From Bacilli bacterium (GTDB lineage: Bacteria > Bacillota > Bacilli > Paenibacillales > KCTC-25726): 39,333 nt of DNA. The first letter of the stretch is position 1. Every line of letters starts with the position of its first letter. Shown piece by piece: positions 17,873 through 25,829 of this stretch. The position numbers and the translations under genes are program-made. The notes beneath the pieces are model-generated. The model made no database searches. It worked only from the letters and a program-made list of their open reading frames with translations, and was not told the origin of the DNA. The stretch is from NCBI GenBank assembly GCA_036381315.1, contig DASVDB010000174.1, positions 1-39,333 of the forward strand. Reading direction: 5' to 3'.

Positions 17873-19168
17873 TTATTCAAGTCCCAGCCGGGCAAAAATC
17901 GTGTCGACATGCTTCAAATGCCAAGCGGGGTCAAAGCAGTCGGCAATCTCTTCCAGGGAGAGAAGCCCGCGGATGACCTCGTCGTTCTCGAGAATTTCCC
18001 GGAAGCTGGTTTGTTCCTCCCATGCGCGCATCGCGCGCGGCTGCACGGTGTCGTAAGCCGCTTCCCGCGACAGGCCCTTGTCGATCAGTTTGGTCAGCAC
18101 GCGCCCCGAAAAAGGCACGCCGTAAGTGCGCTCCATGTTGCGCCGCATATTTTCCGGGAATACGGTCAGGTCCCGGATGATATTGCCGAAGCGGTTCAGC
18201 ATATAGTTGAGCAATTGCGTGGCGTCAGGCAAAATGACGCGTTCCACGGACGAATGGGAGATGTCGCGCTCGTGCCAGAGCGGCACGTTTTCATACGCGG
18301 AGAGCATATGCCCGCGGACGACCCGCGCAAGCCCCGAGATATTTTCGCAGCCGATCGGGTTGCGCTTGTGCGGCATGGCCGACGAGCCTTTTTGCCCTTT
18401 TGCGAACGGTTCTTCCACCTCGCGGAATTCGCTTTTTTGCAAGCCGCGAATTTCCGTGGCGAATTTGTCGAGCGAAGTGGCGATCAGCGCCAACGTTGCC
18501 ATATATGCGGCGTGGCGGTCCCGTTGCAGCGTTTGCGTGGAAATCGGTGCCGGTGTGATGCCCAGTTTGGCGCAAACGAATTGCTCCACGAACGGATCAA
18601 TGTTTGCGTACGTGCCCACCGCGCCGGATATTTTGCCGAATTGCACGCCGTCCGCGGCATGGCGGAAACGTTCCAGGTTGCGCTTCATTTCTTCATGCAT
18701 GAGCGCGAGTTTTAATCCGAACGTGGTCGGTTCCGCATGCACGCCGTGCGTGCGTCCCATCATGACCGTCCGTTTATGCTCCAACGCTTTGTTGCGCAAA
18801 ATATCAATAAAACGCAGCAAATCTTGTTCCAAAATGGCGTTTGCCTGCTTGAGCAAATAGCCCAACGCCGTATCCACCACATCGGTGGAGGTCAAGCCGT
18901 AGTGCACCCATTTGCGCTCCGGCCCGAGCGTCTCGGAAACGGCGCGGGTAAAGGCAATGACGTCATGGCGCGTTTCCTGTTCAATCGCATAGATGCGGTT
19001 GATGTCGAAGCCGGCGTGCCGCCTGAGCTTTTGCACATCCTCGCGCGGAATGACGCCCAATTCCGCCCACGCTTCACACGCGCACAGTTCCACTTCCAGC
19101 CAGGCCTTGAATTTGTTTTCTTCCGTCCAGATAGCCGCCATTTCCGGCCTTGTATAGCGTTCGATCAT
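17873..19168 (-). CDS. purB: Adenylosuccinate lyase
   Basis: Removes fumarate twice: from SAICAR on the way to IMP, and from adenylosuccinate to give AMP. 431 residues, a tetramer of the fumarase/aspartase superfamily. Motifs are the [10 protein letters not shown] and [12 protein letters not shown] segments, the catalytic His in [15 protein letters not shown], and the signature [16 protein letters not shown] with the catalytic Ser. GAGGGGG lies upstream of the ATG. There is a 39-bp gap after purK. Its second activity means the operon also serves AMP formation, although purA is not in this window. Confidence 0.97.
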   Translation of the reverse strand: MIERYTRPEMAAIWTEENKFKAWLEVELCACEAWAELGVIPREDVQKLRRHAGFDINRIYAIEQETRHDVIAFTRAVSETLGPERKWVHYGLTSTDVVDTALGYLLKQANAILEQDLLRFIDILRNKALEHKRTVMMGRTHGVHAEPTTFGLKLALMHEEMKRNLERFRHAADGVQFGKISGAVGTYANIDPFVEQFVCAKLGITPAPISTQTLQRDRHAAYMATLALIATSLDKFATEIRGLQKSEFREVEEPFAKGQKGSSAMPHKRNPIGCENISGLARVVRGHMLSAYENVPLWHERDISHSSVERVILPDATQLLNYMLNRFGNIIRDLTVFPENMRRNMERTYGVPFSGRVLTKLIDKGLSREAAYDTVQPRAMRAWEEQTSFREILENDEVIRGLLSLEEIADCFDPAWHLKHVDTIFARLGLE

Positions 19169-19207
19169 GATTGCTTCCCCCTCAAGTCTTTCTGAAAAAG
19201 CCGCCTT

Positions 19208-20398
19208 CTATCTCCAGATCGGAGATTGTTCCGCCCAGGCCAGCGCGTCGTCAAGCCGGTCCGCAAGCAGGGTGACATGCCCCATCTTCCGATTTTCCTT
19301 CGCTTCGTGCTTGCCGTATATATGCACTTTCACGGCCACGCCGTTGTCTTGCTTGCCATCATGGCGCGCCATCCACTCGCGCAGCGGCGCAACATGCTGC
19401 CCCAGCACATTCACCATGACGACCGGCGTGAGCAGATCCGTCGCCGCAAGCGGCAAGTTGCAAATAGCGCGAAGGTGCTGCTCAAACTGCGATGTTTTGC
19501 ACGCTTCGATGGTAAAATGCCCCGAGTTGTGCGGCCTTGGCGCCAATTCATTGACATACAGGTCGCCGTTCGGAGTTAAAAACATTTCTACCGCCAGCAA
19601 CCCGACCACCGCCATGCCTTCCGCTATTTGTTCCGCGAGGCGCCGCGCTTTTCTTGCCGTTTCCGGGTTGATGCGGGCGGGAACAATCGTCTGATGCAAA
19701 ATATTGTTCACATGAATATTCTCCGCAACGGGAAACGTTTTGATTTCGCCGCGCGCGCTGCGGGCCGCGATGACCGACAATTCCTTGTCAAAGCGGATAA
19801 ACCGCTCAAGCATCAGTTCCGTATTCGCCCGCGCCAATTCCCCGTAAGCCGCGTCCGCGTCTACTTCCGACCGGATGACCCATTGGCCTTTGCCGTCATA
19901 GCCGCCGGTTGCGGTTTTCAATACGCAGGGCGTGCCGAAATCGGCAAGCGCCTTGCGCAAACTTGGCAAATCGTTAATTTCCGCATAAGGCGCTACCTGC
20001 GCGCCCGCATGTTCGATCGCGCGTTTTTCGCGCAAGCGGTGCTGCGTCGTATAAAGCAATTGGCTGCCCTGCGGCACGTACGCTTCATGCGCCAACACAT
20101 CGGCGACTTGCGCGTCGACGTTTTCAAACTCGTACGTGATGCAATCGGATATGCGCGCCAATTCCCGCGCCGCGGCAAGATCGTCATACCGCGCTGTGAT
20201 TTGCCGGTCGCACACCTGCCCGCACGGCGAGTCTTCGGCCGGATCCAACGTAATAAAGCGATAGCCCATCTGCCTGCCGGCGAGCGCCAGCATGCGGCCA
20301 AGCTGCCCTCCGCCCAATATGCCGATCGTTGCGCCGGGCAAAATGACACGTCCGGCAATTCCGCCGCCCCGCCTCGTTTGCACGCCGTCCCCACTCAT
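19208..20398 (-). CDS. purK: N5-carboxyaminoimidazole ribonucleotide synthetase
   Basis: ATP-grasp enzyme that carboxylates AIR to N5-CAIR with bicarbonate. 396 residues. A short variable start is followed by [18 protein letters not shown], the YEFENVDAQ segment, ATP-binding [15 protein letters not shown] and [19 protein letters not shown]. The ATG overlaps the purE stop in an ATGA, so the two are coupled. The N-terminal 20 residues before the Rossmann strand are longer than in many homologues. Confidence 0.96.
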   Translation of the reverse strand: MSGDGVQTRRGGGIAGRVILPGATIGILGGGQLGRMLALAGRQMGYRFITLDPAEDSPCGQVCDRQITARYDDLAAARELARISDCITYEFENVDAQVADVLAHEAYVPQGSQLLYTTQHRLREKRAIEHAGAQVAPYAEINDLPSLRKALADFGTPCVLKTATGGYDGKGQWVIRSEVDADAAYGELARANTELMLERFIRFDKELSVIAARSARGEIKTFPVAENIHVNNILHQTIVPARINPETARKARRLAEQIAEGMAVVGLLAVEMFLTPNGDLYVNELAPRPHNSGHFTIEACKTSQFEQHLRAICNLPLAATDLLTPVVMVNVLGQHVAPLREWMARHDGKQDNGVAVKVHIYGKHEAKENRKMGHVTLLADRLDDALAWAEQSPIWR

Positions 20399-20880
20399 GC
20401 CAAATCACTTTCTTTCAGCACTTTGCGGCGTATTTCCTCGCGGCGCAGTTGCAACTTTTCCCTTAATCCGCCGTCTTCCACCGCCAAAATTTGCGCCGCC
20501 AACAGTCCGGCATTGGTCGCGCCGGCATTGCCGATCGCTACGGTGGCAACCGGCACGCCGCCCGGCATCTGGACGATGGACAACAAAGAATCGAGCCCGT
20601 TCAATGCGGACGTTTTGATCGGCACGCCGATAACCGGCAGCAGCGTCTTGGCCGCGACCATGCCCGGCAAATGCGCCGCCCCGCCCGCTCCGGCGATAAT
20701 CACTTTGATCCCGCGGTCTTGCGCGGTTTGGGCGTACGCAAACATGGCATCAGGCGTCCGATGCGCGGAAACGACTTTTTTCTCAAAATGAATCCCGAAC
20801 TCCGTCAAAATATCGCAGGCATACTTCATCGTCTCCCAATCGGATCGGCTGCCCATGATGACCCCAACCTGAACCGCCAC
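20395..20880 (-). CDS. purE: N5-carboxyaminoimidazole ribonucleotide mutase
   Basis: Moves the carboxylate of N5-CAIR to C4, giving CAIR (class I PurE). 161 residues. Motifs are [25 protein letters not shown] and [16 protein letters not shown] around the active site. The start is a GTG at 20880, seven bases after AAGGTG. It is the first gene of purEKBCSQLFMNHD. About 290 nt of leader separate it from the promoter, including a guanine riboswitch and a terminator hairpin that ends about 25 nt before the start codon. Confidence 0.97.
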   Translation of the reverse strand: MAVQVGVIMGSRSDWETMKYACDILTEFGIHFEKKVVSAHRTPDAMFAYAQTAQDRGIKVIIAGAGGAAHLPGMVAAKTLLPVIGVPIKTSALNGLDSLLSIVQMPGGVPVATVAIGNAGATNAGLLAAQILAVEDGGLREKLQLRREEIRRKVLKESDLA

Positions 20881-20905
20881 AAGCCATCACCTTCCCTGCA
20901 AAAAA

Positions 20906-20958
20906 TGAAAAAAGTCCTTTAGGAGCCGCATTTCGCCGCTACCCGTTGGACGTTTTTT
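20906..20958 (-). terminator. Attenuator hairpin in the purE leader
   Basis: On the minus strand GTCC pairs with GGAC, extended by AAAAAA against TTTTTT. An inner stem of AGC-GC with GC-GCT is broken by one G-G mismatch. The T-run follows directly. It lies between the riboswitch and the purE ribosome-binding site, so it is likely the riboswitch-controlled terminator. Confidence 0.65.
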
Positions 20959-21055
20959 ACAATTTCATTGGACAGCAAATCGGTCGCTCTCATTCCGTAT
21001 GCGGGCAACCGCCGCGCTCGATTCGGCCATGCCCTTGGCAAATGCAACCTTTCGC

Positions 21056-21126
21056 CGCCCATAGTCCAAAAATTTACGGTTTTCGGGTAGAGACTACCGG
21101 GCCGTATCCCCGGCATTATATGAGCG
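21056..21126 (-). promoter_or_regulatory. Guanine-class purine riboswitch aptamer, purE leader
   Basis: Minus-strand P1 arms CGCTCATA and TATGGGCG enclose the conserved ATATAATG, GATACGGCCC, GTCTCTACC and GGACTATGG blocks. A P2 arm GCCGGG pairs with CCCGGT. The discriminating base in GGACTATGG is C, which in the xpt-type aptamer selects guanine or hypoxanthine. When purine is high the downstream hairpin should form and stop the pur transcript. Confidence 0.88.
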
Positions 21127-21178
21127 TTTGATGTTCAATTGTATATTACTATTTCACTTTTTACCTGATTGCATTATA

Positions 21179-21208
21179 AGTGTATCAATGTTCGATGGCG
21201 AATGTCAA
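21179..21208 (-). promoter_or_regulatory. Promoter of the pur operon
   Basis: A perfect -35 TTGACA lies at 21203-21208 on the minus strand. The best-placed -10 is TACACT (21179-21184, 18-bp spacing). A TATAAT six bases further (21173-21178) is too far from this -35. Transcription would start near 21170, about 45 nt before the aptamer. Confidence 0.6.
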
Positions 21209-21212
21209 CTTG

Positions 21213-21257
21213 AAACACGAACATTTTGGTTTCAGGTAGTAGAAATAGTTCGTTTTT
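21213..21257. promoter_or_regulatory. PurR-type operator (two PurBoxes) upstream of purE
   Basis: AAACACGAACATT (21213-21225) and, inverted, AAAAACGAACTAT (21245-21257) match the Bacillus PurBox AWWWCCGAACWWT at 11 and 12 of 13 positions. The CGAA and TTCG cores span 35 bp. Box 1 starts 4 bp upstream of the -35, as at pbuG. A third CGAACATT lies between -35 and -10 (21187-21194). PurR would repress when PRPP is low. The purR gene is not in the window. Confidence 0.75.
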
Positions 21258-21320
21258 ATTACGTAACAAATCAATAGCAACAATTTCCGGTACTTATTCG
21301 TCTGAAACGCAAAGGAGGCG

Positions 21321-21821
21321 ATGCAAATAAGAACGAAACGGTTTTCTTTACGGTTTTCTTTTCTATCGGTTGTGCTTTTTACCGTAATAACAGCCGGATG
21401 CGCGGTTCATGCTCCCGCAAAAGATATGGGGGAAATATACAGTTTGGCATTGGACGCGATCATGCCGATTGACGAAGGGTTGAACAGCGATATGAAATTT
21501 ATTGCCATCGACACGAGTCATTTCAAGGACATGGATGAAGCTGATAAAACGCAAATCCTTCAGTATTTTGCCAAATACAACGTTGAAACAATGGAAGCTA
21601 CCTATGAGGAGCTGAAAGAAAAGGGGTTGTATGATCCCGAGACAACGGTTCTTCACGGCGTGTTACTGCGTGTCGAGAAGACTAGGATTTCCAAGAATCG
21701 GGTAGTGATCGAAGGCTCCAAGTATAGGGCGGGAAACGGGGCAGTCGGAGTAAAAGTCACTGTTGCATATAAGGATGGAAAATGGCAAGCGACAAAAGCA
21801 GATATGATCTGGATCAGCTGA
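21321..21821 (+). CDS. Hypothetical lipoprotein
   Basis: 166 residues with a signal peptide (RFSLRFSFLSVVLFTVITAG) and lipobox TAGC, the Cys being residue 27. The mature part is acidic, with DMKFIAIDTSHFKDMDEADK, a helical stretch around YEELKEKGLYD, and a C-terminal VGVKVTVAYKDGKWQATKAD that looks like a beta-sheet ending common in small secreted proteins. No family is recognised. AAAGGAGG lies only two bases before the ATG, an unusually tight spacing. It diverges from purE and may share the PurR operator region. Its codons look more AT-rich than the pur genes, hinting at separate origin. Confidence 0.75.
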   Translation: MQIRTKRFSLRFSFLSVVLFTVITAGCAVHAPAKDMGEIYSLALDAIMPIDEGLNSDMKFIAIDTSHFKDMDEADKTQILQYFAKYNVETMEATYEELKEKGLYDPETTVLHGVLLRVEKTRISKNRVVIEGSKYRAGNGAVGVKVTVAYKDGKWQATKADMIWIS

Positions 21822-21835
21822 CGAAGATTCAAGTT

Positions 21836-21875
21836 AAAAACAGGGAATTGCTCCGTTCACGGAACAATCCCCTGA
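21836..21875 (-). terminator. Terminator of the pbuG gene
   Basis: Arms 21841-21855 and 21860-21874 pair at 13 of 15 positions (CAGGG...CCCTG). On the minus strand the hairpin is followed directly by TTTTTAAC. It lies 43 bp past the permease stop. On the plus strand it also follows the lipoprotein gene, but with a poorer T-run. Confidence 0.7.
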
Positions 21876-21917
21876 ATGGAAAGGTTATTTTTCGCCGCGG
21901 CTGAGTTCGCCGAATGC

Positions 21918-23306
21918 TTATCCCTGGCTGCCAATAAAGATATACCGGGCGATGACGAGCACGAACAAAATCCACATCAGCCAATGGACCTTGTGTTCCG
22001 TTTTGCCGGTCAAGTTCGCGATCGTGGCCAAAATGACATAGGTCAGAATGCCGAACGAAATACCGTTGGCGATATTGTACGTAAACGGCATAAATACGAT
22101 GGTCAAAAACGAAGGAATTGCAATGACGTAATCCTGGAAGTTGATTTCTTTTACCGTCTGCATCATCAGCAAGCCGACAATAATGAGCGCGGCAGCGGTC
22201 GCGGAAGAAGGAATGATCATGGCGATCGGCGACAAAAACAGTGCGAGCAGGAACAATACGCCGGTAGAAACCGCGGTGAGGCCGGTGCGGCCGCCTTCGG
22301 CGATGCCCGCGGCGCTTTCGATGTAAGCCGTAACGGTGGAAGTGCCGAGCAGCGCGCCACCGCTTACGCCGACAGCGTCAACCAGCATCGCTTTCCCAAC
22401 GCGTTTTTTGCCTTCTTCCGGATTTTTCATAATGCCGGCGCGATTGGCCGTGCCGATCAACGTGCCGAATGTATCAAACAACTCGACAAAGGTGAATGTG
22501 GCAATCGCCGTCAAAATACCGGTGGATACCAGGTCGCCCCAGTCGAAATCGGCAAAATTCAACTGCGTGAAATCGGGGAACCACATCGCTTTGTCGCTTG
22601 CCAGATCGCTGAAATGAACAAGATCAAAATAAGGAATCGCGCCCAAGAGCGTCGTGATCAAAATACCGTATAAAATCGCGCCTTTTACACGCAGCACCAT
22701 CAATATCGAAATCACCACGAGGCCGATGATCGTAAGTACAACGCCGCGGTCTTCCAGGCTGCCCATATGGAATACCGTTTCAAAGCCAAGAACATCGGTA
22801 AACGATTTGGCTTTGATGTCCGTCACCGGGTCTACGGCAACCGTGAGCAAACCGCTGTTTTTCAAACCGATAATCGTAATGAACAGGCCAATCCCGACGG
22901 TGATTGCATGTTTCAGACTGTCCGGTACGGCGACGATCAAAAGTTGGCGAATTTGCGTAACGGTTAGAATAACGAAAATGATACCGGAGATAAATACCGC
23001 GGTCAGCGCCATTTGCGCTGTGAACGAACCGTTGGAAGAAAGTACGACCGTGGCAAAATAAGCATTCAGGCCCATACCCGGAGCCATGGCCACAGGGAAG
23101 TTGACAAAAAGCCCCATGCAAATCGTTACCAATCCCGCGGCCAACGCGGTCGCAAGAAACACCGCCGTTTTATCAAGCCCGGCTCCGCCCAGAACGTCGG
23201 GGTTGACAGCCAAAATGTAGGCCATCGTCATAAAGGTGGTGATACCGGCGATAATCTCTGTCTTGATGTTTGTACCGTTTGCCTTCAATTTGAAGAAACG
23301 ATCCAT
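21918..23306 (-). CDS. pbuG: Purine permease, NCS2/AzgA family (PbuG-like)
   Basis: Membrane importer of 462 residues, likely for hypoxanthine and guanine, with proton symport typical of the AzgA branch. It shows about 12-14 hydrophobic segments. Signature stretches are IAGITTFMTMAYILAVNP near the N-terminus, APGMGLNAYF, the charged FVELFDTFGTLIGTA and GTSTVTAYIESAAG. AGGAGG lies upstream of the ATG. Its leader carries the same control elements as purE. Position between guaA and the pur operon matches B. subtilis pbuG. PbuO-type substrates cannot be excluded. Confidence 0.92.
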   Translation of the reverse strand: MDRFFKLKANGTNIKTEIIAGITTFMTMAYILAVNPDVLGGAGLDKTAVFLATALAAGLVTICMGLFVNFPVAMAPGMGLNAYFATVVLSSNGSFTAQMALTAVFISGIIFVILTVTQIRQLLIVAVPDSLKHAITVGIGLFITIIGLKNSGLLTVAVDPVTDIKAKSFTDVLGFETVFHMGSLEDRGVVLTIIGLVVISILMVLRVKGAILYGILITTLLGAIPYFDLVHFSDLASDKAMWFPDFTQLNFADFDWGDLVSTGILTAIATFTFVELFDTFGTLIGTANRAGIMKNPEEGKKRVGKAMLVDAVGVSGGALLGTSTVTAYIESAAGIAEGGRTGLTAVSTGVLFLLALFLSPIAMIIPSSATAAALIIVGLLMMQTVKEINFQDYVIAIPSFLTIVFMPFTYNIANGISFGILTYVILATIANLTGKTEHKVHWLMWILFVLVIARYIFIGSQG

Positions 23307-23335
23307 TCCTTCTCCTCCTACAAAGAGTTTTGAAA

Positions 23336-23386
23336 TACAAAAACCTTAGGCGCGAGCTGCAATCGAGCTTCTCCTAAGGTTTCACC
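23336..23386 (-). terminator. Attenuator hairpin in the pbuG leader
   Basis: Arms AAACCTTAGG and CCTAAGGTTT (23341-23350, 23373-23382) pair perfectly, with an inner AGCT/AGCT stem and a T-run at 23338-23343 on the minus strand. AAGGTTT at 23431-23437 can pair with the promoter-proximal arm instead, giving a possible antiterminator. Confidence 0.8.
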
Positions 23387-23410
23387 TCTAGGCGCAAAAA
23401 TATCCATAAA

Positions 23411-23434
23411 TGGACAAAGGGACAAATGGACAAA
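23411..23434. repeat. Three tandem 8-bp repeats in the pbuG expression platform
   Basis: TGGACAAA, GGGACAAA and TGGACAAA follow each other without gap between aptamer and terminator. In RNA this gives three UUUGUCC blocks. A similar TTTGGACAAATGG occurs near 80-92. Confidence 0.6.
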
Positions 23435-23443
23435 CCTTGCGCC

Positions 23444-23514
23444 CGCTTCGTAGTAAGATCATTCCGGTGACCTTGTAGAGACTCCCGAGCCAATCCTCAG
23501 GATTATACGAAACG
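23444..23514 (-). promoter_or_regulatory. Guanine-class purine riboswitch aptamer, pbuG leader
   Basis: P1 arms CGTTTCGTA and TACGAAGCG pair over nine positions with one wobble. Between them are GTATAATCC, GGATTGGCTC, GTCTCTACA and CTTACTACG. P2 pairs CCTGAG with CTCGGG and P3 pairs AAGGTCA with TGATCTT. The specificity base in CTTACTACG is C, as in guanine aptamers. Confidence 0.85.
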
Positions 23515-23532
23515 CGTTTGCATTTCACCTTT

Positions 23533-23561
23533 ATTGTAAGAGGCAGCCGAAATGTTGTCAA
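23533..23561 (-). promoter_or_regulatory. Promoter of pbuG
   Basis: On the minus strand TTGACA (23556-23561) and TACAAT (23533-23538) are 17 bp apart, a near-consensus sigma-A promoter. Transcription would start near 23526, about 12 nt before the aptamer. Confidence 0.85.
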
Positions 23562-23565
23562 CAGA

Positions 23566-23609
23566 AAAAACGAACATTTCGGCGTAAAAATGAATTTTTG
23601 TTCGGATGA
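23566..23609. promoter_or_regulatory. PurR-type operator (two PurBoxes) upstream of pbuG
   Basis: AAAAACGAACATT (23566-23578) matches the PurBox at 12 of 13 positions. An inverted partner containing GTTCGG lies at 23597-23609. The CGAA and TTCG cores span 34 bp. Box 1 starts 4 bp upstream of the -35, exactly as at purE. Confidence 0.75.
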
Positions 23610-23733
23610 ATTGCCCGGCAGGCGAAACGGCCGAGCGAGAATTCGCTGTAGTGCACGGCGGAATCGTACGCCAACGCTCTCGGACCGTTGTATGCCCAGC
23701 GTTGCATCAACCTTTTATACAACACTAGTGTCC

Positions 23734-23803
23734 ATATCCGCACTTTTGCCGTTCTAGGGCCGGTTCGCTCCGCATGGGGCGTTATATCCGCACTTTTGCC
23801 GTT
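23734..23803. repeat. Two copies of the dispersed hairpin repeat, 50 bp apart
   Basis: ATATCCGCACTTTTGCCGTT occurs at 23734-23753 and again, identical, at 23784-23803. Compared with the copy at 10444 one base (C for G) breaks one stem pair. Neither copy lies in a gene. Confidence 0.7.
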
Positions 23804-23812
23804 ATACGCCAC

Positions 23813-23857
23813 TAGCGTTGCATCGAGATCAGGAGAAACAAGATTGATGCAACGCTA
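23813..23857. repeat. 12-bp perfect inverted repeat
   Basis: TAGCGTTGCATC (23813-23824) and GATGCAACGCTA (23846-23857) are exact inverted copies around 21 nt. AGCGTTGCATCAA also occurs at 23698-23710. It may act as a terminator on the plus strand (AT-rich, T-run after), though no plus-strand gene precedes it. Confidence 0.6.
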
Positions 23858-23866
23858 ATATTTAAA

Positions 23867-24045
23867 TTTTTTGTGAAAAAGCACATATAATTTTCTCGAA
23901 ACTCGATTTTTAAGCGATTATATATGAAAAACCACATATATTTGGCATGGGTTTACAAATTTTCCGCAAATAAATGTGAAAAATCACATACATTTGTCGC
24001 AAACTCCGGTTTTTGAGAAAATGTATGTGAAAAAACACATAAAAT
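23867..24045. repeat. Four dyads with a 51-52 bp period, 3' of guaA
   Basis: Cores TGTG-AAAAAN-CACA start at 23872, 23923 (TATG variant), 23975 and 24026, giving steps of 51, 52 and 51 bp. The DNA between cores is also loosely similar, so the whole unit of about 52 bp is repeated. The array begins about 10 bp after the guaA stop and would lie in its 3' untranslated region. Low-melting hairpins could form. Function unknown. Confidence 0.8.
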
Positions 24046-24054
24046 TGCCGCGAA

Positions 24055-25593
24055 CTATTCCCACTCGATCGTTGCCGGGGGCTTGGACGTGATATCGTAG
24101 ATGACCCTGTTGACGTTTTGCACCTCATTTACGATACGGTTGGAAATTCGCTCCAGCACATCATAGGGAATGCGCGCCCAATCCGCGGTCATGCCGTCGA
24201 TCGATGTGACGGCGCGAATGCCGACCGTGTAGGAATACGTCCGCGCGTCGCCCATAACCCCGACGCTGCGCATATCGGGCAGCGCGGTGAAATACTGCCA
24301 GATTTCGCGGTCCAGTCCCGCTTTGGCGATCTCCTCGCGCAAAATGGCGTCGGATTCCCGCACAATCGCCAACTTTTCTTCCGTCACTTCGCCCAATACG
24401 CGAATGGCCAAGCCCGGTCCGGGGAAAGGCTGCCGCCAGACGATTTCCGCAGGCAGACCGCATTCTTCCCCGACTTTGCGCACTTCGTCCTTAAACAGCG
24501 CCTTCAACGGTTCCACCAGCTTAAACTTCATATCTTTCGGCAAACCGCCGACATTATGGTGCGACTTGATCGTTTGCGCGGTTGCGGTCCCGCTTTCGAT
24601 AATATCCGTATAAAGCGTGCCCTGGGCCAGAAAAGCGAATTCCCCCAGCGCGCGGCACTCTTCATCGAACACATGAATGAACTCGGCCCCGATGATTTTC
24701 CGCTTTTGCTCCGGATCCGCCACTCCCGCCAATTTGCTTAAGAAACGCTCCCGCGCGTCAACTTTAACGACATGCATATCAAACTTTGCGGAAAATGTCG
24801 CCATGACGCTTTCCGCTTCGCCTTTGCGCAACAAGCCGTGATCGATGAACATGCAGGTCAGTTGGTCACCGACCGCTTTATGCAGCAGCACGGCGACAAC
24901 GGACGAATCCACGCCGCCGCTCAACGCGCACAACACTTTTTGCGTGCCGACCTGCGCACGGATATCGCGCACCGTGTCATCAATAAATGTTTCCATGCTC
25001 CATTTGCCTTCGCAACCGCAGACGTCAAACAAAAAGTTGCGGAGCAACTCGTTTCCGTATACCGTATGCCGAACTTCCGGATGGAATTGCACGGCGTACA
25101 GCTTTTTCTCCGGGTGGCTCATGGCGGCAATCGGCGCATCCGCCGTGCTCGCATCCACAACGAACCCGTCCGGAAGCACCGTCACATGGTCGGTATGGCT
25201 CATCCAAACTTGCTGCGAGCGTTCCAATCCGCGCGCAAGCGCGCAACCCGGCATAAATTCGACGACCGCCTTGCCATACTCCCGCTTGGCCGCAGGTACA
25301 ACCTTACCCTGAAAATGCTGGGACATGAGCTGCATGCCGTAACAGATGCCGAGAACGGGAATGCCCAAATCATATACGGCGGGATCGACTTGCGGAGCAT
25401 TTTCCTCATATACGCTGGCCGGACCGCCGGAGAAAACGATGCCGCGCGGATTTAATTTGGCGATCTCCCCAGCCGGGGTATGGTGCGGCAACAACTCGCT
25501 GTACACGCCGAGGTCGCGGATTCTTCTGGCGATCAATTGATTGTACTGGCCGCCAAAATCCAATACAACAACAAGTTCCGATGGTTTGTTCAT
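24055..25593 (-). CDS. guaA: GMP synthase (glutamine-hydrolysing)
   Basis: Converts XMP to GMP with glutamine and ATP. About 512 residues, family length. The N-terminal glutaminase has [19 protein letters not shown], the nucleophile in [10 protein letters not shown] and the His in QFHPEV. The ATP-pyrophosphatase domain has the P-loop [17 protein letters not shown]. The C-terminal dimer domain ends KPPATIEWE. The ATG at 25593 has GGAGG seven bases upstream; an ATG at 25641 would add 16 unrelated residues and start upstream of the predicted transcript. It has its own promoter and no purine riboswitch, unlike purE and pbuG. Confidence 0.97.
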   Translation of the reverse strand: MNKPSELVVVLDFGGQYNQLIARRIRDLGVYSELLPHHTPAGEIAKLNPRGIVFSGGPASVYEENAPQVDPAVYDLGIPVLGICYGMQLMSQHFQGKVVPAAKREYGKAVVEFMPGCALARGLERSQQVWMSHTDHVTVLPDGFVVDASTADAPIAAMSHPEKKLYAVQFHPEVRHTVYGNELLRNFLFDVCGCEGKWSMETFIDDTVRDIRAQVGTQKVLCALSGGVDSSVVAVLLHKAVGDQLTCMFIDHGLLRKGEAESVMATFSAKFDMHVVKVDARERFLSKLAGVADPEQKRKIIGAEFIHVFDEECRALGEFAFLAQGTLYTDIIESGTATAQTIKSHHNVGGLPKDMKFKLVEPLKALFKDEVRKVGEECGLPAEIVWRQPFPGPGLAIRVLGEVTEEKLAIVRESDAILREEIAKAGLDREIWQYFTALPDMRSVGVMGDARTYSYTVGIRAVTSIDGMTADWARIPYDVLERISNRIVNEVQNVNRVIYDITSKPPATIEWE

Positions 25594-25630
25594 AAATGCC
25601 TCCGCATTTTTGTCCGAATTTAATGTGACC

Positions 25631-25660
25631 ATTATATCCATTCGGATTTGCCAGCGTCAA
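25631..25660 (-). promoter_or_regulatory. Promoter of guaA
   Basis: On the minus strand TTGACG (25655-25660) and TATAAT (25631-25636) are 18 bp apart. The leader is only about 30 nt, with no room for a riboswitch. Confidence 0.78.
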
Positions 25661-25709
25661 GCGCGCCCCATGGCATCCCATGCTTTTTCACGCAGCCCGG
25701 CAATCGTAA

Positions 25710-25829
25710 TTAAATGTTATCCTCCAAAATTGGCTCTTCACCGTATGTTTTTCCTCCGTCAACAACAATGACCGATTCGCCGCTTGATTCAAATCCGCAA
25801 TCATCCGCCCCCGTAACGGGCCGCTTCAT
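25710..25829 (-). CDS. Possible small acidic protein overlapping the transglutaminase gene end
   Basis: An ATG at 25829, in another frame of the last codons of the transglutaminase gene, opens 39 codons to TAA. The product starts [20 protein letters not shown] and becomes strongly acidic ([10 protein letters not shown]). The ribosome-binding site is weak (AGGT four bases upstream). Most of the frame lies in the gap before guaA. Codons look plausible for this genome, but no family is recognised and it may be chance. Confidence 0.25.
   Translation of the reverse strand: MKRPVTGADDCGFESSGESVIVVDGGKTYGEEPILEDNI

Noticed and set aside
23867-24045. CRISPR array
   Set aside because: Only four divergent repeats with spacers that resemble each other, and no cas genes; the unit of about 52 bp repeats as a whole.
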